A stretch of DNA of 64,000 bases, taken from assembly GCA_965660325.1 (NCBI GenBank), contig CBFHZL010000002.1:10070-74069 (forward strand), in the 5' to 3' direction. Position 1 is the stretch's first letter. Each line of letters begins with the position of its first letter. Source of the DNA: Acidiluteibacter sp965660325 (GTDB taxonomy: Bacteria > Bacteroidota > Bacteroidia > Flavobacteriales_E > Vicingaceae). Under the pieces are notes generated by a model that saw only the letters and a program-made list of their open reading frames with translations, was not told the origin of the DNA and did not search any database. Made by a program: the position numbers and the translations under genes. Shown piece after piece: positions 44,117-53,932 of this stretch.

Positions 44117-45538
44117 ATGCCTAACGCCTTCACAGAATTATTTATTGCGCAAATGGGCCATGAGCCAACAGATGATCAATTGACACTAATTGATCGCATG
44201 AGCCGTTTTGTTATAAAGCGTAATGGAAATTGGGCATATATCATTAGAGGGTATGCAGGTACAGGGAAAACAACCACTGTTGGTGCACTGGTTCGAGCTT
44301 TACCAAAAATAGGTTTACAGTCGCAGTTGTTGGCACCTACAGGGAGAGCAGCAAAAGTTTTATCTAACTTTTCTGGCAAAAAGGCCTTCACCATTCATAA
44401 GGCCATTTACCAAATAAAGAGGGGGAGCGATGGGGTTTCCCGATTTGTGTTGGCAGCCAATAAACGACAAAATACCATCTTTATTGTTGACGAGGCTTCG
44501 ATGATTTCGGATGTTGGAGGTTTGCTTTCTGGTAAATTTGGCTCCTCGCGTAGTTTATTGGATGATCTCATGGAGTTTGTATTTAGTGGGCATAACTGTA
44601 AGTTGATTTTTATTGGTGATATTGCTCAATTGCCTCCGGTAGGTATGGATATTAGTCCTGCTTTAGAACCCAAACAACTTATTGCTAATTACCCAATCGA
44701 CCTTAAGGGCGCAGAGTTAAAGGAGGTTGTTCGACAGAAGGAGTCGTCTGGTATCTTGTATAATGCAACCAAACTTAGAGCAGCTTTAATGGGAAACGTT
44801 ATGGAAATTTCGTTTGAAGTGGAGCCCTATTCTGATGTAATTAAGATTACTGGTGAAGATTTAGAAGATGTTTTAAATACAGCTTATTCTAATGATGGAG
44901 AAGATGATACAATTGTCATCTGTCGTTCGAATAAGCGGGCTAATTTGTTCACTGGTGAAATACGCCAACGCATCCGATGGATGGAGAACGAAATTGCGAC
45001 TGGGGAATACATCATGATTGTCAAAAACAATTACTTCTGGTTAGATGATCAATCGAAGGCTGGCTTTATTGCAAATGGAGACATTGCTGAGATATTACGC
45101 TTAGGAAATACGGAGGAAATGTATGGGTTTCGATTTGTTGATGCAACTATCCGATTGGTGGATTATCCCGATGAGCAACCAGTGGAAGTGAAGTTATTGC
45201 TAGATTCTTTAGCTTCTGAAAGTCCTGCTTTATTACCTGAAGATGCTCAACGGTTATTTGATACCGTAATGGAAGACTATGCAGATGAGCCCAATCGACA
45301 AAAGAAATACGAACTGCTAAAGAAAAACCCCTACTTCAACGCATTACAGATAAAGTTTGCTTACGCCATTACGTGTCATAAATCACAAGGTGGCCAATGG
45401 AAAAACGTGATAGTTGATCAAGGGTATCTCACCGAAGAAATGATAGATATCAGCTATATGCGATGGCTTTATACAGCAATAACACGAGCGACTTCCAAGC
45501 TATATCTATTGAATTTTAACGACCGCTTTTTTAGTTAA
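44117..45538 (+). CDS. RecD/Pif1-like superfamily 1 DNA helicase
   Basis: 473 residues. Walker A is GYAGTGKTTT (45-54), motif II FIVDEASM (about 121-128), motif III FIGDIAQLPPVG, and the C-terminal UvrD-type motif AITCHKSQGGQWKNVIVD (about 424-441) with YTAITRA near the end. This is the compact SF1B form, without the RecD N-terminal region. It probably acts on DNA in repair or conjugation-like processes. It is alone on the plus strand and overlaps the next gene tail to tail by 8 bases. Confidence 0.88.
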   Translation: MPNAFTELFIAQMGHEPTDDQLTLIDRMSRFVIKRNGNWAYIIRGYAGTGKTTTVGALVRALPKIGLQSQLLAPTGRAAKVLSNFSGKKAFTIHKAIYQIKRGSDGVSRFVLAANKRQNTIFIVDEASMISDVGGLLSGKFGSSRSLLDDLMEFVFSGHNCKLIFIGDIAQLPPVGMDISPALEPKQLIANYPIDLKGAELKEVVRQKESSGILYNATKLRAALMGNVMEISFEVEPYSDVIKITGEDLEDVLNTAYSNDGEDDTIVICRSNKRANLFTGEIRQRIRWMENEIATGEYIMIVKNNYFWLDDQSKAGFIANGDIAEILRLGNTEEMYGFRFVDATIRLVDYPDEQPVEVKLLLDSLASESPALLPEDAQRLFDTVMEDYADEPNRQKKYELLKKNPYFNALQIKFAYAITCHKSQGGQWKNVIVDQGYLTEEMIDISYMRWLYTAITRATSKLYLLNFNDRFFS

Positions 45539-48362
45539 GTCCTAAAGCATTTTCATAAGTGCCTTTAACCAAGTCTTGCATTAATAGCCTTTTACCTTTG
45601 TAGAAAGGAGTAATCCATGCATCCTCAGTTCCTTTTTCAATAATCTGCTGTCTCAATACTTCTGCCTCAGCAAATGTTTTAAACTCACCTTGTGTAAAAC
45701 GAGTGATATTATCTTGGTAATTTCTGATTAGCGGATCTCCAAATGCTAGTAAGTGTCCATACTTGAAATTGTTTGGTTTTCTGTACGCTCCAATCTGTAC
45801 TTCAAAATGCAAGTCAGGGTGACAAACAGGCCCAACTAAGTCTAATAATCTATTGTAGTTTGCTTCGTTTTTGATGTCTTTTAGAATAAAAGCGGTAAAT
45901 GCTTCCATCGTATATTTATCGCATGGGTCACGCATCAATTCTTCCTTCTTTTCGATAGCAATCTCTTCTTCTGTCTTCTCTTCTTCCAATTCAGGCTCCA
46001 CAACTTCAGCAACTACAGCTACCTCTTCTTGTATTTCTTCAACTGGCTCCTCAATAATTTTTTCTTGGATTACTTCCTCCTCAACAACAGGTTCTATCGT
46101 TTCAGCTATTACCTCAGTTTCTTCGATGGTTTCTTCTATAACTTCCTTCTCCTCTTCTTCAATAGCTGCGAATTCTGTAGAATCTACAGCAGGCTCTTCT
46201 GCAATTGGTTTGATCTCTACCACCTCGTTTGTAGCTAAAGAAGGCTCCAAACCGTCCAAGGTGTATTCTTCAGTAAATTCATCTACTGTTTTGCGTTGTC
46301 CAAAAACAAAAACGGTAATGAAAGCATCCGCTGCTTCAGGCTCTCGTTCTACGAGCATATCTCTAAAGTTTTCAGCAAACTCTAGTGTTTCAAAAGGCCC
46401 AAAAGTATAGCGATAATAACCATCGTCGTAGAGCTTACGCGATATTTTACCATATTTACTTAGTGCAGCTAGCTCAAAGTTATTGGTGTCTTTAACTGCT
46501 CCTAATTCCACTTTAAAGTTAAGTCCTGCAATGGTTTTGCTGGTTGCTGGCTCTAGACCTCCGCTTGCTAATTCGTCTTTTTTTGATGCCTTTTTAACAT
46601 CAGAATTAAACTTCTCCAGTTTAGAAATTCGCTGATTTAAATCAATTTTATCGTACTCTAAACTGTCGCTCGCAAACTCTTTTACACGCATGATTTGTTC
46701 ATTGAGTTTATCTTGCAGTGACGGTTCATTTTCTTTTTTCTTTTCTATTTCTTTACGTTCCTTTTTTGGTGTGTCAAAAGTATATACATCGATATTATGT
46801 TGCACCTGCACAAAAGTTTCAACCGACTCTACATCGATATATTCATACGTTGTTTTTGCACCCTCAATTTCTATAGCGATTCGATATTTTTTTCCAGGAA
46901 TTAAAGAGATCATAAATTGACCAGTTTCACTATCTGAAACTGTGCTGCTTTCATAGCTCCCGGACTCAGCATCTGTAGCAGTAATATTTGCTTCTTGTGC
47001 TTTTCCATCAGCACGAGTTACTCCTACTACTAAAGCTAAAATGGGTCGTGTCCCAAAGTGACCAGGACTCACCACATAAATATCATGGCCTCCGTAAGAA
47101 TCACCTTTACCTGCTGACGAGTAATATCCCCTAGAACCATCTGCAGTGAGTACATAATAGCGATCATCTTCTACCGTGTTTACAGGGTACCCAATGTTTG
47201 AAGGGGCATCCCATCTGCCTTCATCCAAGTATGTGTAGAATATATCATATCCACCGATACTGTTATGACCTTTAGAGCTAAAATAAAGAGTTCTTCCGTC
47301 CGGGTGGATAAATGGCGCATCTTCATCATATTTGGTATTAATCGTAGGTCCTAAATTTTGAACATTTCCCCAATCACCGTTGGGTTTTAATTCTGCCTTG
47401 TAAATATCTCTTCCACCATATCCGCCGGGGCGTTCGCTAGTAAAATAAAGCGTTCTTTCATCACTTGTTAAGCTTGCACTACCTTCCCAATAGTCAGAAT
47501 TGATTTCAGAATTCAGTACAGAAGGAGTTGTCCATGCCCCTCTCTTTAATTCACTGATGTATATATCACCTGAATTTTTGTTGCTACTACTATAGGTAAA
47601 TAATTTATTACCACTTGCCGAAATTGCAATACTTGCATCGTGTTTACTGGAGTTAATATTAGAGCCAATACTTCTAGGCTCAGACCACTCATCTCCTCTC
47701 TTGTAAGAAGCCATTACATCTTCATAATACTCTCCTTTTGGGTCACTATTACCCGCTCGATCCATTCTTCCACCAATACTCTTCTCACCTCTGTAGGTGA
47801 AGATAATCATTCGCTCGTCTGGTGTAATAATTGGAACGTATTCTTCGTATTTTGTGTTTATTGGAGGTCCAATGTTCTCAATTACCAACTCCAAGCTATC
47901 AGGTACAATTCCTTTTGCGTTATAACAATTTTGAATGAATAGTTGCGCTTTCTCCCTATCTTCTGGAGAAAGGTCAGGATCTTCTAAGTAGGTGTTAATA
48001 GAGGTGATCGCTTGGTCAAACTGGTGATTGATGGCATAAGATCGGCCAATAAAAAAGTCAACCTCTGAATAGTCTGGATTTTTCCGCTTTACATCGAGCA
48101 GGTAATCCAATGACTCTTCCTTTTTGTCATTTAGATATGTATAGCAAATACCAACCATTAACTGGTAGTACAAGTCGTTTGGCTTGGCCTCGTATAGCCT
48201 CTCAAAGATTGTTGCTGCAGTGAAATAATACTCATCGTTAAAATAAGCTTCTCCTTTTTGAGTAAGAATTTTCTCCTCTTTTTTACTGATCGATTCTTGT
48301 GAAAATGAGATCGATATTGTTAGAAAAGAGATGATCAGTGTGATTATAATTTTCTTATTCAT
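45531..48362 (-). CDS. TPR, PD40 propeller and SPOR-like envelope protein
   Basis: 943 residues from the ATG at 48362 (signal peptide MNKKIIITLIISFL...SFS); an earlier in-frame start is unlikely. Domains: TPR-like repeats (about 25-150), five or more PD40/WD40-like repeats with TSERPGGYGGRDIY and HPDGRTLYFSSKGHNSIGG (about 170-440), a carboxypeptidase-regulatory-like sandwich (450-540), a coiled region, then two SPOR-like regions (about 630-720 and 860-943) separated by a Glu/Val/Ile-rich low-complexity linker. The layout resembles PorE-type T9SS or peptidoglycan-linked proteins, but with SPOR-like ends where PorE has OmpA. Likely anchors to peptidoglycan. Confidence 0.78.
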   Translation of the reverse strand: MNKKIIITLIISFLTISISFSQESISKKEEKILTQKGEAYFNDEYYFTAATIFERLYEAKPNDLYYQLMVGICYTYLNDKKEESLDYLLDVKRKNPDYSEVDFFIGRSYAINHQFDQAITSINTYLEDPDLSPEDREKAQLFIQNCYNAKGIVPDSLELVIENIGPPINTKYEEYVPIITPDERMIIFTYRGEKSIGGRMDRAGNSDPKGEYYEDVMASYKRGDEWSEPRSIGSNINSSKHDASIAISASGNKLFTYSSSNKNSGDIYISELKRGAWTTPSVLNSEINSDYWEGSASLTSDERTLYFTSERPGGYGGRDIYKAELKPNGDWGNVQNLGPTINTKYDEDAPFIHPDGRTLYFSSKGHNSIGGYDIFYTYLDEGRWDAPSNIGYPVNTVEDDRYYVLTADGSRGYYSSAGKGDSYGGHDIYVVSPGHFGTRPILALVVGVTRADGKAQEANITATDAESGSYESSTVSDSETGQFMISLIPGKKYRIAIEIEGAKTTYEYIDVESVETFVQVQHNIDVYTFDTPKKERKEIEKKKENEPSLQDKLNEQIMRVKEFASDSLEYDKIDLNQRISKLEKFNSDVKKASKKDELASGGLEPATSKTIAGLNFKVELGAVKDTNNFELAALSKYGKISRKLYDDGYYRYTFGPFETLEFAENFRDMLVEREPEAADAFITVFVFGQRKTVDEFTEEYTLDGLEPSLATNEVVEIKPIAEEPAVDSTEFAAIEEEEKEVIEETIEETEVIAETIEPVVEEEVIQEKIIEEPVEEIQEEVAVVAEVVEPELEEEKTEEEIAIEKKEELMRDPCDKYTMEAFTAFILKDIKNEANYNRLLDLVGPVCHPDLHFEVQIGAYRKPNNFKYGHLLAFGDPLIRNYQDNITRFTQGEFKTFAEAEVLRQQIIEKGTEDAWITPFYKGKRLLMQDLVKGTYENALGLN

Positions 48363-48471
48363 CGGTTTCCAGATAATGGTATTATTAACGCTAAAAGTAG
48401 CTATAAAACTTCTCAACAATTGTTGATAAATAGATACTTATTAACATTTATCCTTTAATAAACCGATGAGT

Positions 48472-49683
48472 TTATTTGCTTTGCTCGTATTTATGAAAAA
48501 GCGTTGTGTTGATTATATTTTCAGTGTGAAGTGTTTTGTGGATCGGGCATTTGTTGGCAATTTCTAACAAGCGGTCTTTTTGCTCATTGGTTAATGATCC
48601 TACTAGCTCAAGTTCTCGTTCAAATACATCGACTTTTTGATTGCTTCCTTCCTTTTTCACTTTGTTGTGGTTTACGTGCACAGTTACTGTCTCTAAGTCC
48701 CACTCCTTGCGTCTTGCATACATTTGGAGTGTTAGTGTGGTACAGCTCGCAAGTGATGCACACAGTAATCCATAAGGAGTTGGACCAAGGTTATTTCCAC
48801 CTAATTTTTTCGGCTCATCAGCTAGTAAATAGTGGCCATCAGCAATTACTTCTGTAGTCAAACTTTCGTGATTCGTTTGAGCAGCAGCTTGATGGTCACT
48901 AGCTATTTTCTCTTCTTCCGCAATAGTAATGTACCGTTTAATCCAACTCCCAATTACATCACCTACATATTTTGAGTCATTCTTGTTTGACAATAAGTGG
49001 TCTGCACCATCCATAGAAACAAAACTTTTAGGGTGATGGGCAGCGGAGTATATTTTTTCAGCATTTGCGACTTCTACAATCTCATCTTGTGGAGAATGCA
49101 AAATCAGTAGCGCCTTATTTAGGTTTTTAACTAATAATTCACTGTCTGCATTTTGTAGCGTTTCAATGAGTTTCTCGTTTACTCTAAATGATCTTCCTCC
49201 AATGTTCACGGGGGCGCTTCCTTTTTCTTTTATTTCAGCTACTTTGTCCTCAAAAAGATGGGTGACATGCTTGGGGTCAAATGGTGATCCAATAGTAACA
49301 ACCCCTTTTGCAGTTTCTATCTTATGCGCAGCATGAAGTATGGCTGTTCCTCCCAAAGAGTGGCCGATCAGTAGTTTTGGAGCGGTAATTCGATCTTCAA
49401 GATAATTGGCTGCATCCTCCAAATCCTCAATATTTGTTTCAAAATTAGTTTCTTCAAATTCGCCTTCACTTTGTCCCAAACCTGTAAAGTCGAATCGTAA
49501 AACAGCCAGGCCTGACTCTGTTAGTCCTCTGCTAATATTTTTAACTGCAGTTAGGTTTTTGTTGCAGGTAAAACAATGCGCGAATAACGCTGTAGCTTTT
49601 GGGGATTGATTCAGTGGCCAATCGATAATTGCTGAAATGGTTAGGCCATTCTTATTTTTAAAGGTTACTTTCTCTGATCTCAT
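48472..49683 (-). CDS. Alpha/beta hydrolase fused to an OsmC domain
   Basis: 403 residues from the ATG at 49683. Residues 1-250 are an alpha/beta hydrolase with nucleophile S109 in IGHSLGGTA and a later DGADHLL that supplies the His. Residues about 265-400 are an OsmC/Ohr peroxide-reductase domain, with the reactive cysteines in LASCTTLTLQMYARR and ANKCPIHKTL. Bacteroidota carry this fusion widely. Likely role: hydrolysis of an ester plus organic-peroxide reduction. It is next to tpx on the opposite strand, both being antioxidant genes. Confidence 0.9.
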   Translation of the reverse strand: MRSEKVTFKNKNGLTISAIIDWPLNQSPKATALFAHCFTCNKNLTAVKNISRGLTESGLAVLRFDFTGLGQSEGEFEETNFETNIEDLEDAANYLEDRITAPKLLIGHSLGGTAILHAAHKIETAKGVVTIGSPFDPKHVTHLFEDKVAEIKEKGSAPVNIGGRSFRVNEKLIETLQNADSELLVKNLNKALLILHSPQDEIVEVANAEKIYSAAHHPKSFVSMDGADHLLSNKNDSKYVGDVIGSWIKRYITIAEEEKIASDHQAAAQTNHESLTTEVIADGHYLLADEPKKLGGNNLGPTPYGLLCASLASCTTLTLQMYARRKEWDLETVTVHVNHNKVKKEGSNQKVDVFERELELVGSLTNEQKDRLLEIANKCPIHKTLHTENIINTTLFHKYEQSK

Positions 49684-49814
49684 ATTCAAATTTAACCAAA
49701 TGATCTGGTGTTAAATTTTCTTATCGCCGACAATTAGTGCTTTTTGGTCATTTATAAATAATTAAATTCGTGAACCACTTAAGTGATTAAACGTTTAAAC
49801 AAAAAAATAAAACT

Positions 49815-50324
49815 ATGGATCAAACAAATTTTAAAGGAAGCCCAGTAAATTTAGCAGGAGCGCTTCCTAAGGTAGGAGATAGTGCTCCGGATTTTAAATA
49901 TGTAAAGTCTGATTTATCAGAAGGAACGCTTTCAGGTATTAATGATAAAGTAAAAGTATTGATTGCTGTACCAAGCTTGGATACGGGCGTTTGTCAGATG
50001 GAAACGCGTCAGTTTAATACACAATTAAAGGACAGAGCAGGAGTAGAGGGGTTGATCATTTCAAAAGATTTACCTTTTGCGATGAATCGATTCTGTGAAG
50101 CAGAAGGTATTACCAATGTAACTAACGCTTCAGATTTTAGGTATCACGAATTTTCTAAAGCTTACGGCTTAGACATGGCGGAAGGTCCATTAAAGGGATT
50201 GCACGCAAGAGCAGTATTTGTAGTCGATAAAAATAATAAAATCACCTTCTCAGAGCTGGTAGATGATATTACACATGAACCCAATTATGACAATGTAATG
50301 AAAGCCGTAGATGCTTTAAAATAA
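49815..50324 (+). CDS. tpx: Thiol peroxidase, Tpx type
   Basis: 169 residues. The peroxidatic cysteine C60 is in PSLDTGVCQMET and the resolving cysteine C94 in NRFCEAEG. FSKAYGLDM and GLHARAVFVVDKNN are typical of Tpx. It reduces alkyl hydroperoxides with thioredoxin. It is divergent from the OsmC fusion gene across 131 bases, and a large hairpin separates it from the convergent hydrolase gene. Confidence 0.95.
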   Translation: MDQTNFKGSPVNLAGALPKVGDSAPDFKYVKSDLSEGTLSGINDKVKVLIAVPSLDTGVCQMETRQFNTQLKDRAGVEGLIISKDLPFAMNRFCEAEGITNVTNASDFRYHEFSKAYGLDMAEGPLKGLHARAVFVVDKNNKITFSELVDDITHEPNYDNVMKAVDALK

Positions 50325-50341
50325 GAGTCATTGGATTTAAT

Positions 50342-50387
50342 CAAAAGCCTTTTTTACTTGCAACCTTGCAATTAAGAGAGGCTTTTG
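50342..50387. terminator. Bidirectional terminator between tpx and the alpha/beta hydrolase
   Basis: Outer stem CAAAAGCCT / AGGCTTTTG (50342-50350 and 50379-50387) encloses a small inner hairpin TTGCAA-CC-TTGCAA. The right arm overlaps the hydrolase stop region. Confidence 0.55.
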
Positions 50388-51034
50388 TTGGTTATGAGCG
50401 CAAGCTCTTGGCTGATAATTGGGCTGATCTCTTTGGCCTTATCCACCACCATAAAGTGCGAGCCTCCTTTTACCTCAATGTAATTGTTAACCCATTTGGT
50501 AGGAAAAACCAAGTCGAGCGAGCCGTGTATGTGAATATGCTCTGCTGTGATCGTTTCATTTTTCCAATGGGAAACAGCACCGACTCCCCAATTGATAAAA
50601 CTGTCCGGAGTTTTGATCAACATGGATTTAAAGAGTTCCATTTCCTCTTGGCTAATTTTATTGTAAAAGGGTTTTAACCATTCTCCGTAATTTTTAAACC
50701 AAGCGGCTGTTTTTGAAATGTCGAATGGTAAATGGTCTACTAATGAAAAGTAGGGCGGAAGTTCATCTTTTGTTTTAATTGTTGAGATTAAAATAAGTTT
50801 GTTTACCGGTATGAGTTTGCTAATTTCAACCGATAGAATTCCTCCAAGAGAAACGCCCATTAAGATTGGGTTAGGATCGTTAATTTGATCAACTAGCTTT
50901 TTAGCATAGGTTTCCGCAGTATCATTTACTTCTGCTTTGATGTATTCTACTGGGATCAATTCGGCATCCAATTGCAATTTGCTAAATAATCGATGGTCTG
51001 CTCCTAGACCAGGAAGGCAATAAATTCGAGGCAT
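50372..51034 (-). CDS. Alpha/beta hydrolase fold protein
   Basis: 220 residues. The nucleophile elbow is GVSLGG with S62, the acid is probably the D of HIHGSLDLVFP, and the base is the His in GGSHFMV near the end. The CLPGLGADHRLF start is usual for small Bacteroidota esterases of this type. Substrate unknown. Single gene with a TACCTTTG promoter element. Confidence 0.85.
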   Translation of the reverse strand: MPRIYCLPGLGADHRLFSKLQLDAELIPVEYIKAEVNDTAETYAKKLVDQINDPNPILMGVSLGGILSVEISKLIPVNKLILISTIKTKDELPPYFSLVDHLPFDISKTAAWFKNYGEWLKPFYNKISQEEMELFKSMLIKTPDSFINWGVGAVSHWKNETITAEHIHIHGSLDLVFPTKWVNNYIEVKGGSHFMVVDKAKEISPIISQELALITNKSLS

Positions 51035-51051
51035 TTCTTAACGTCTTTTTG

Positions 51052-51059
51052 CAAAGGTA
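51052..51059 (-). promoter_or_regulatory. Promoter -7 element of the alpha/beta hydrolase gene
   Basis: Minus-strand TACCTTTG, an exact TAnnTTTG match, 18 bases before the ATG. Confidence 0.5.
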
Positions 51060-51103
51060 TTTATTCTCATCTGCACGCTCGGATTAAAAATCCTTAAATC
51101 AAT

Positions 51104-51139
51104 CAAAAAAAGACCGATAAATTACTTTATCGGCCTTTT
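51104..51139 (-). terminator. Terminator of the propeller T9SS gene
   Basis: Stem of about 14 bp (AAAAGGCCGATAAA on the minus strand with its complement) followed by a T7 run, 26 bases after the stop. Confidence 0.88.
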
Positions 51140-51164
51140 CATTAAACTACAGTTAAACCATTCC

Positions 51165-53693
51165 TTATTTTGAGAGCATCAACTTTTTGGAAATCCATTG
51201 TTGATTTTCGAGTTGTATGCGCACAAAGTAAAGCCCGTTAGTGGCAGAAGAAGGCAAACTCATTTCTATTAGATCAGATTGAGCTGTAGGAGTGTATTCG
51301 CTGATTCTCGTGCCTCTAATGTCAATGATCTCTATCTGCTTCACCGGTACATCAGATTCTATGGTAAAAGCACCAGTTGTAGGAACTGGATATAAGCTAA
51401 AACGCTCTTCGGTAATTTGAGCTTCATCAATGCTGACTTTAACAATTGGGCAGTTGTAATTGGTTGCCACTACGCCATTGTTAGGTTGTAGGCTATCGTA
51501 TACTGCTTTTGCATAGTTTAGTGTGTTGGACATAGCTGGTATAGCCAAAACATGATTTTGCGGAAAAAAGCCATCATTAGCAAAGGCGTAGCCAATTGAC
51601 ATTGTGATTGTTTTTCGTTCGTTTGGTTGGAGTGAAAAATATGGAACCGAACCCATTGCACTTTTGTCTCCTGCAGGCATAGAAGCGCTTGACTCAGTCC
51701 AGCCAGAGTTTGTTTGCGGTTTTCCTGTGAACATGTGCTTGGTGAGTTGATTTGAATTTTGATTTAGACCACTTCCTCCATATGTTATAGGGGCGCCATT
51801 TTTCCAACGACCATTCATGTAGTTAAAGAATTCTGATGCTGAAGTAGGGAGGCCACTATGCGCTCCGCTTCCTGAGTGGTATGAAACGTAAGAATCTAGA
51901 TTTTCATTGACTAATTTAAGCCCAACAGCAGGCGGATTACCTCCAAATGCTGGTTGCCCATTGGAGCTCCCATCATGAGAGTCGCTATTATAGCCATACA
52001 TAATGTTGTTCAAGCTATCGCAGCCAACATAATCATCTGAAGCTCCGCCTATATCTGTGTCTAAATGAATTCCTACTTTAATTGAGTCATATGCTGTATT
52101 GGACCTGTTTATTACGGTATAATCAACAAACAGCGTTCTTTTTATACTATCTACGTTAGGATTATTCATTGTGTACACCATGTAATGGTATTCTAGGTCA
52201 TTTAATGCAGAGGTTTCCGGTGGCCTATTTATCCAATAAATTGCTTCATCTCCTTTTATTACAGGATAATCACCATTTTTAGGGTCATAGCATCCGTTGT
52301 TATTGACATCTATAAAGGGAGCAAGGTCTGATGGTTCTCCTAAGGTAGAATCACCTTTTGCCGGCCATTTTGTTATGGATTCAGGAGCAACATAGCTTGA
52401 GTCGTTAAACAGCGTTCTATGTCTATCTATTTGGAATTGTGCAATTTTAACCATGAAGCTTCTAGTTACTTCATTATTTGTGCCTTTTGGTCCTATTTCA
52501 AACTGATTCCCAAATAACTGTTGGTCAGGGTATACATTAAATGTATTAGAATTATTCTTTTTAGCACCAACAATAAATAGGTTACTATATATTCCATATC
52601 TATTACTTCCTCTCGGTATTTCAAATCCCGGATCTCTATCTCTTTCAAACAATGAACCCCTGGTATTTATCTTTGCAGCAAAAAGAAAGGTGGAGATATC
52701 ATTAGTGATGGTAACAGGCTTTACATCTCTAGAGCCTATGAAAAGCCCTGCTTCAGTTGCGAAAGCAATCGTGTTCGCATTATATGTGATGAAATTTATC
52801 TTTGAAAACTGATTTGAAAAATGATAGGGAGTCATCGTATTGTTTATCTCTTTAAATAGTAGTTGGTTGTTGGAGGAGGCATTGATGTATCGTCCTCCAA
52901 TCCATAACTCACCATTATTGTCCATTTCTACCTGATGCGCATTAGATCTTGGTGAAGCCGACTGGTTCATAACGGGTGCCACAAAAGAGTTTAAAAGATT
53001 GTATTCAAGTTTATAAAAGGCTCGATCAACTGCTGAAACTATAAGGTCTCCATTTGCTAGTAATCTAAAATTAGGTTGACTGAGTATTTGTGCCCCTCCC
53101 GGTAAGAAGATAGTATGCGAACTCCACGAAATTCCGTCATATATCTGCAGATTTGTTGATGGTTCATTGCCGATTACATTGGGCTTGTTGATTATGTAAA
53201 CTCTATTTAACGAGTCTATTCCAAGGGCATGCGCTACTCTGTTCGGAAAATTAGTAAACTGAGTGCCGTCAAAATAAGAAACACCTGAGGGTGTTCCAAC
53301 CCATAAAATACCATTGAAAGCCAATTGAATCTCTTTTATGTTATTGGAGAGTAGTCCATTGTTGGTGGTGTAATTAGTGAATGTAACCCCATCAAAGGTT
53401 GTCAATCCCATATCTGTATGCAGAAATAGTAAAGAATCATTCAACTCCATATCGATGATATTGTTGGAGTTTAATCCACTGTTTGCTGTGGTATAATTTG
53501 TAAAAGTTCCTTGATTATAGTGCGATAAGCCATTAGCTGTTCCGAGGTATATGCTGTTGTAATTTTCAATAGCAATTGACTTCACATTGTTGGACAAAAG
53601 TCCGTCGTTGGTGTCAAAGTGTTCCCAATAAGATTGAGCAATTCCAAGAAAAGGGCATATTAGAATGGCTACTGTCAATATTACATTTCTCAT
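51165..53693 (-). CDS. Secreted two-component-propeller-type protein with T9SS type A sorting domain
   Basis: 842 residues with a signal peptide (cleavage near LGIAQ). The first 140 residues hold three tandem Reg_prop-type repeats (NDGLLSNNVKSIAI and IWVGT/IYLGTANGLSHY patterns), usually the sensor propeller of hybrid two-component kinases. No kinase domain follows. A middle region (about 320-740) has PFIDVNNNGCYDPKNGDYPV, possibly calcium-binding, and a Gly/Asn/Ser-rich stretch. The last 75 residues form a T9SS type A domain (LYPVPTTGAFTIES, EIIDIRGTRISEY). Role unknown: a secreted or surface protein. Confidence 0.8.
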   Translation of the reverse strand: MRNVILTVAILICPFLGIAQSYWEHFDTNDGLLSNNVKSIAIENYNSIYLGTANGLSHYNQGTFTNYTTANSGLNSNNIIDMELNDSLLFLHTDMGLTTFDGVTFTNYTTNNGLLSNNIKEIQLAFNGILWVGTPSGVSYFDGTQFTNFPNRVAHALGIDSLNRVYIINKPNVIGNEPSTNLQIYDGISWSSHTIFLPGGAQILSQPNFRLLANGDLIVSAVDRAFYKLEYNLLNSFVAPVMNQSASPRSNAHQVEMDNNGELWIGGRYINASSNNQLLFKEINNTMTPYHFSNQFSKINFITYNANTIAFATEAGLFIGSRDVKPVTITNDISTFLFAAKINTRGSLFERDRDPGFEIPRGSNRYGIYSNLFIVGAKKNNSNTFNVYPDQQLFGNQFEIGPKGTNNEVTRSFMVKIAQFQIDRHRTLFNDSSYVAPESITKWPAKGDSTLGEPSDLAPFIDVNNNGCYDPKNGDYPVIKGDEAIYWINRPPETSALNDLEYHYMVYTMNNPNVDSIKRTLFVDYTVINRSNTAYDSIKVGIHLDTDIGGASDDYVGCDSLNNIMYGYNSDSHDGSSNGQPAFGGNPPAVGLKLVNENLDSYVSYHSGSGAHSGLPTSASEFFNYMNGRWKNGAPITYGGSGLNQNSNQLTKHMFTGKPQTNSGWTESSASMPAGDKSAMGSVPYFSLQPNERKTITMSIGYAFANDGFFPQNHVLAIPAMSNTLNYAKAVYDSLQPNNGVVATNYNCPIVKVSIDEAQITEERFSLYPVPTTGAFTIESDVPVKQIEIIDIRGTRISEYTPTAQSDLIEMSLPSSATNGLYFVRIQLENQQWISKKLMLSK

Positions 53694-53873
53694 AATTATT
53701 TTTTTATGTTTCTTTTAATAGATGCAGTCAAGATACTAAATGTCCACTAGTTAAATAGAAAAATTTTGAATTAGCTCCTTTAGAGATATTATTCAGATAT
53801 CCTTCCGAATAAGAAGTAGATAATAAACCCTCTCCTGTGTTATGCTAAATGGCAACTAAAAACCTTTAACCAT

Positions 53874-53907
53874 AAAAAAAAGGATTTAGTAAAAACTAAA
53901 TCCTTTT
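53874..53907 (-). terminator. Terminator of the isocitrate dehydrogenase gene
   Basis: Long perfect stem AAAAGGATTTAGT / ACTAAATCCTTTT with a short loop, followed on the minus strand by a T run. Confidence 0.88.
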
Positions 53908-53932
53908 AAATGTATCTAATGTACTACAACTT

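Noticed and set aside
45871..46410. A 179-codon plus-strand frame opposite the Glu/Val-rich part of the TPR/PD40 gene
   Set aside because: It is a serine-rich antisense artefact of the low-complexity region.
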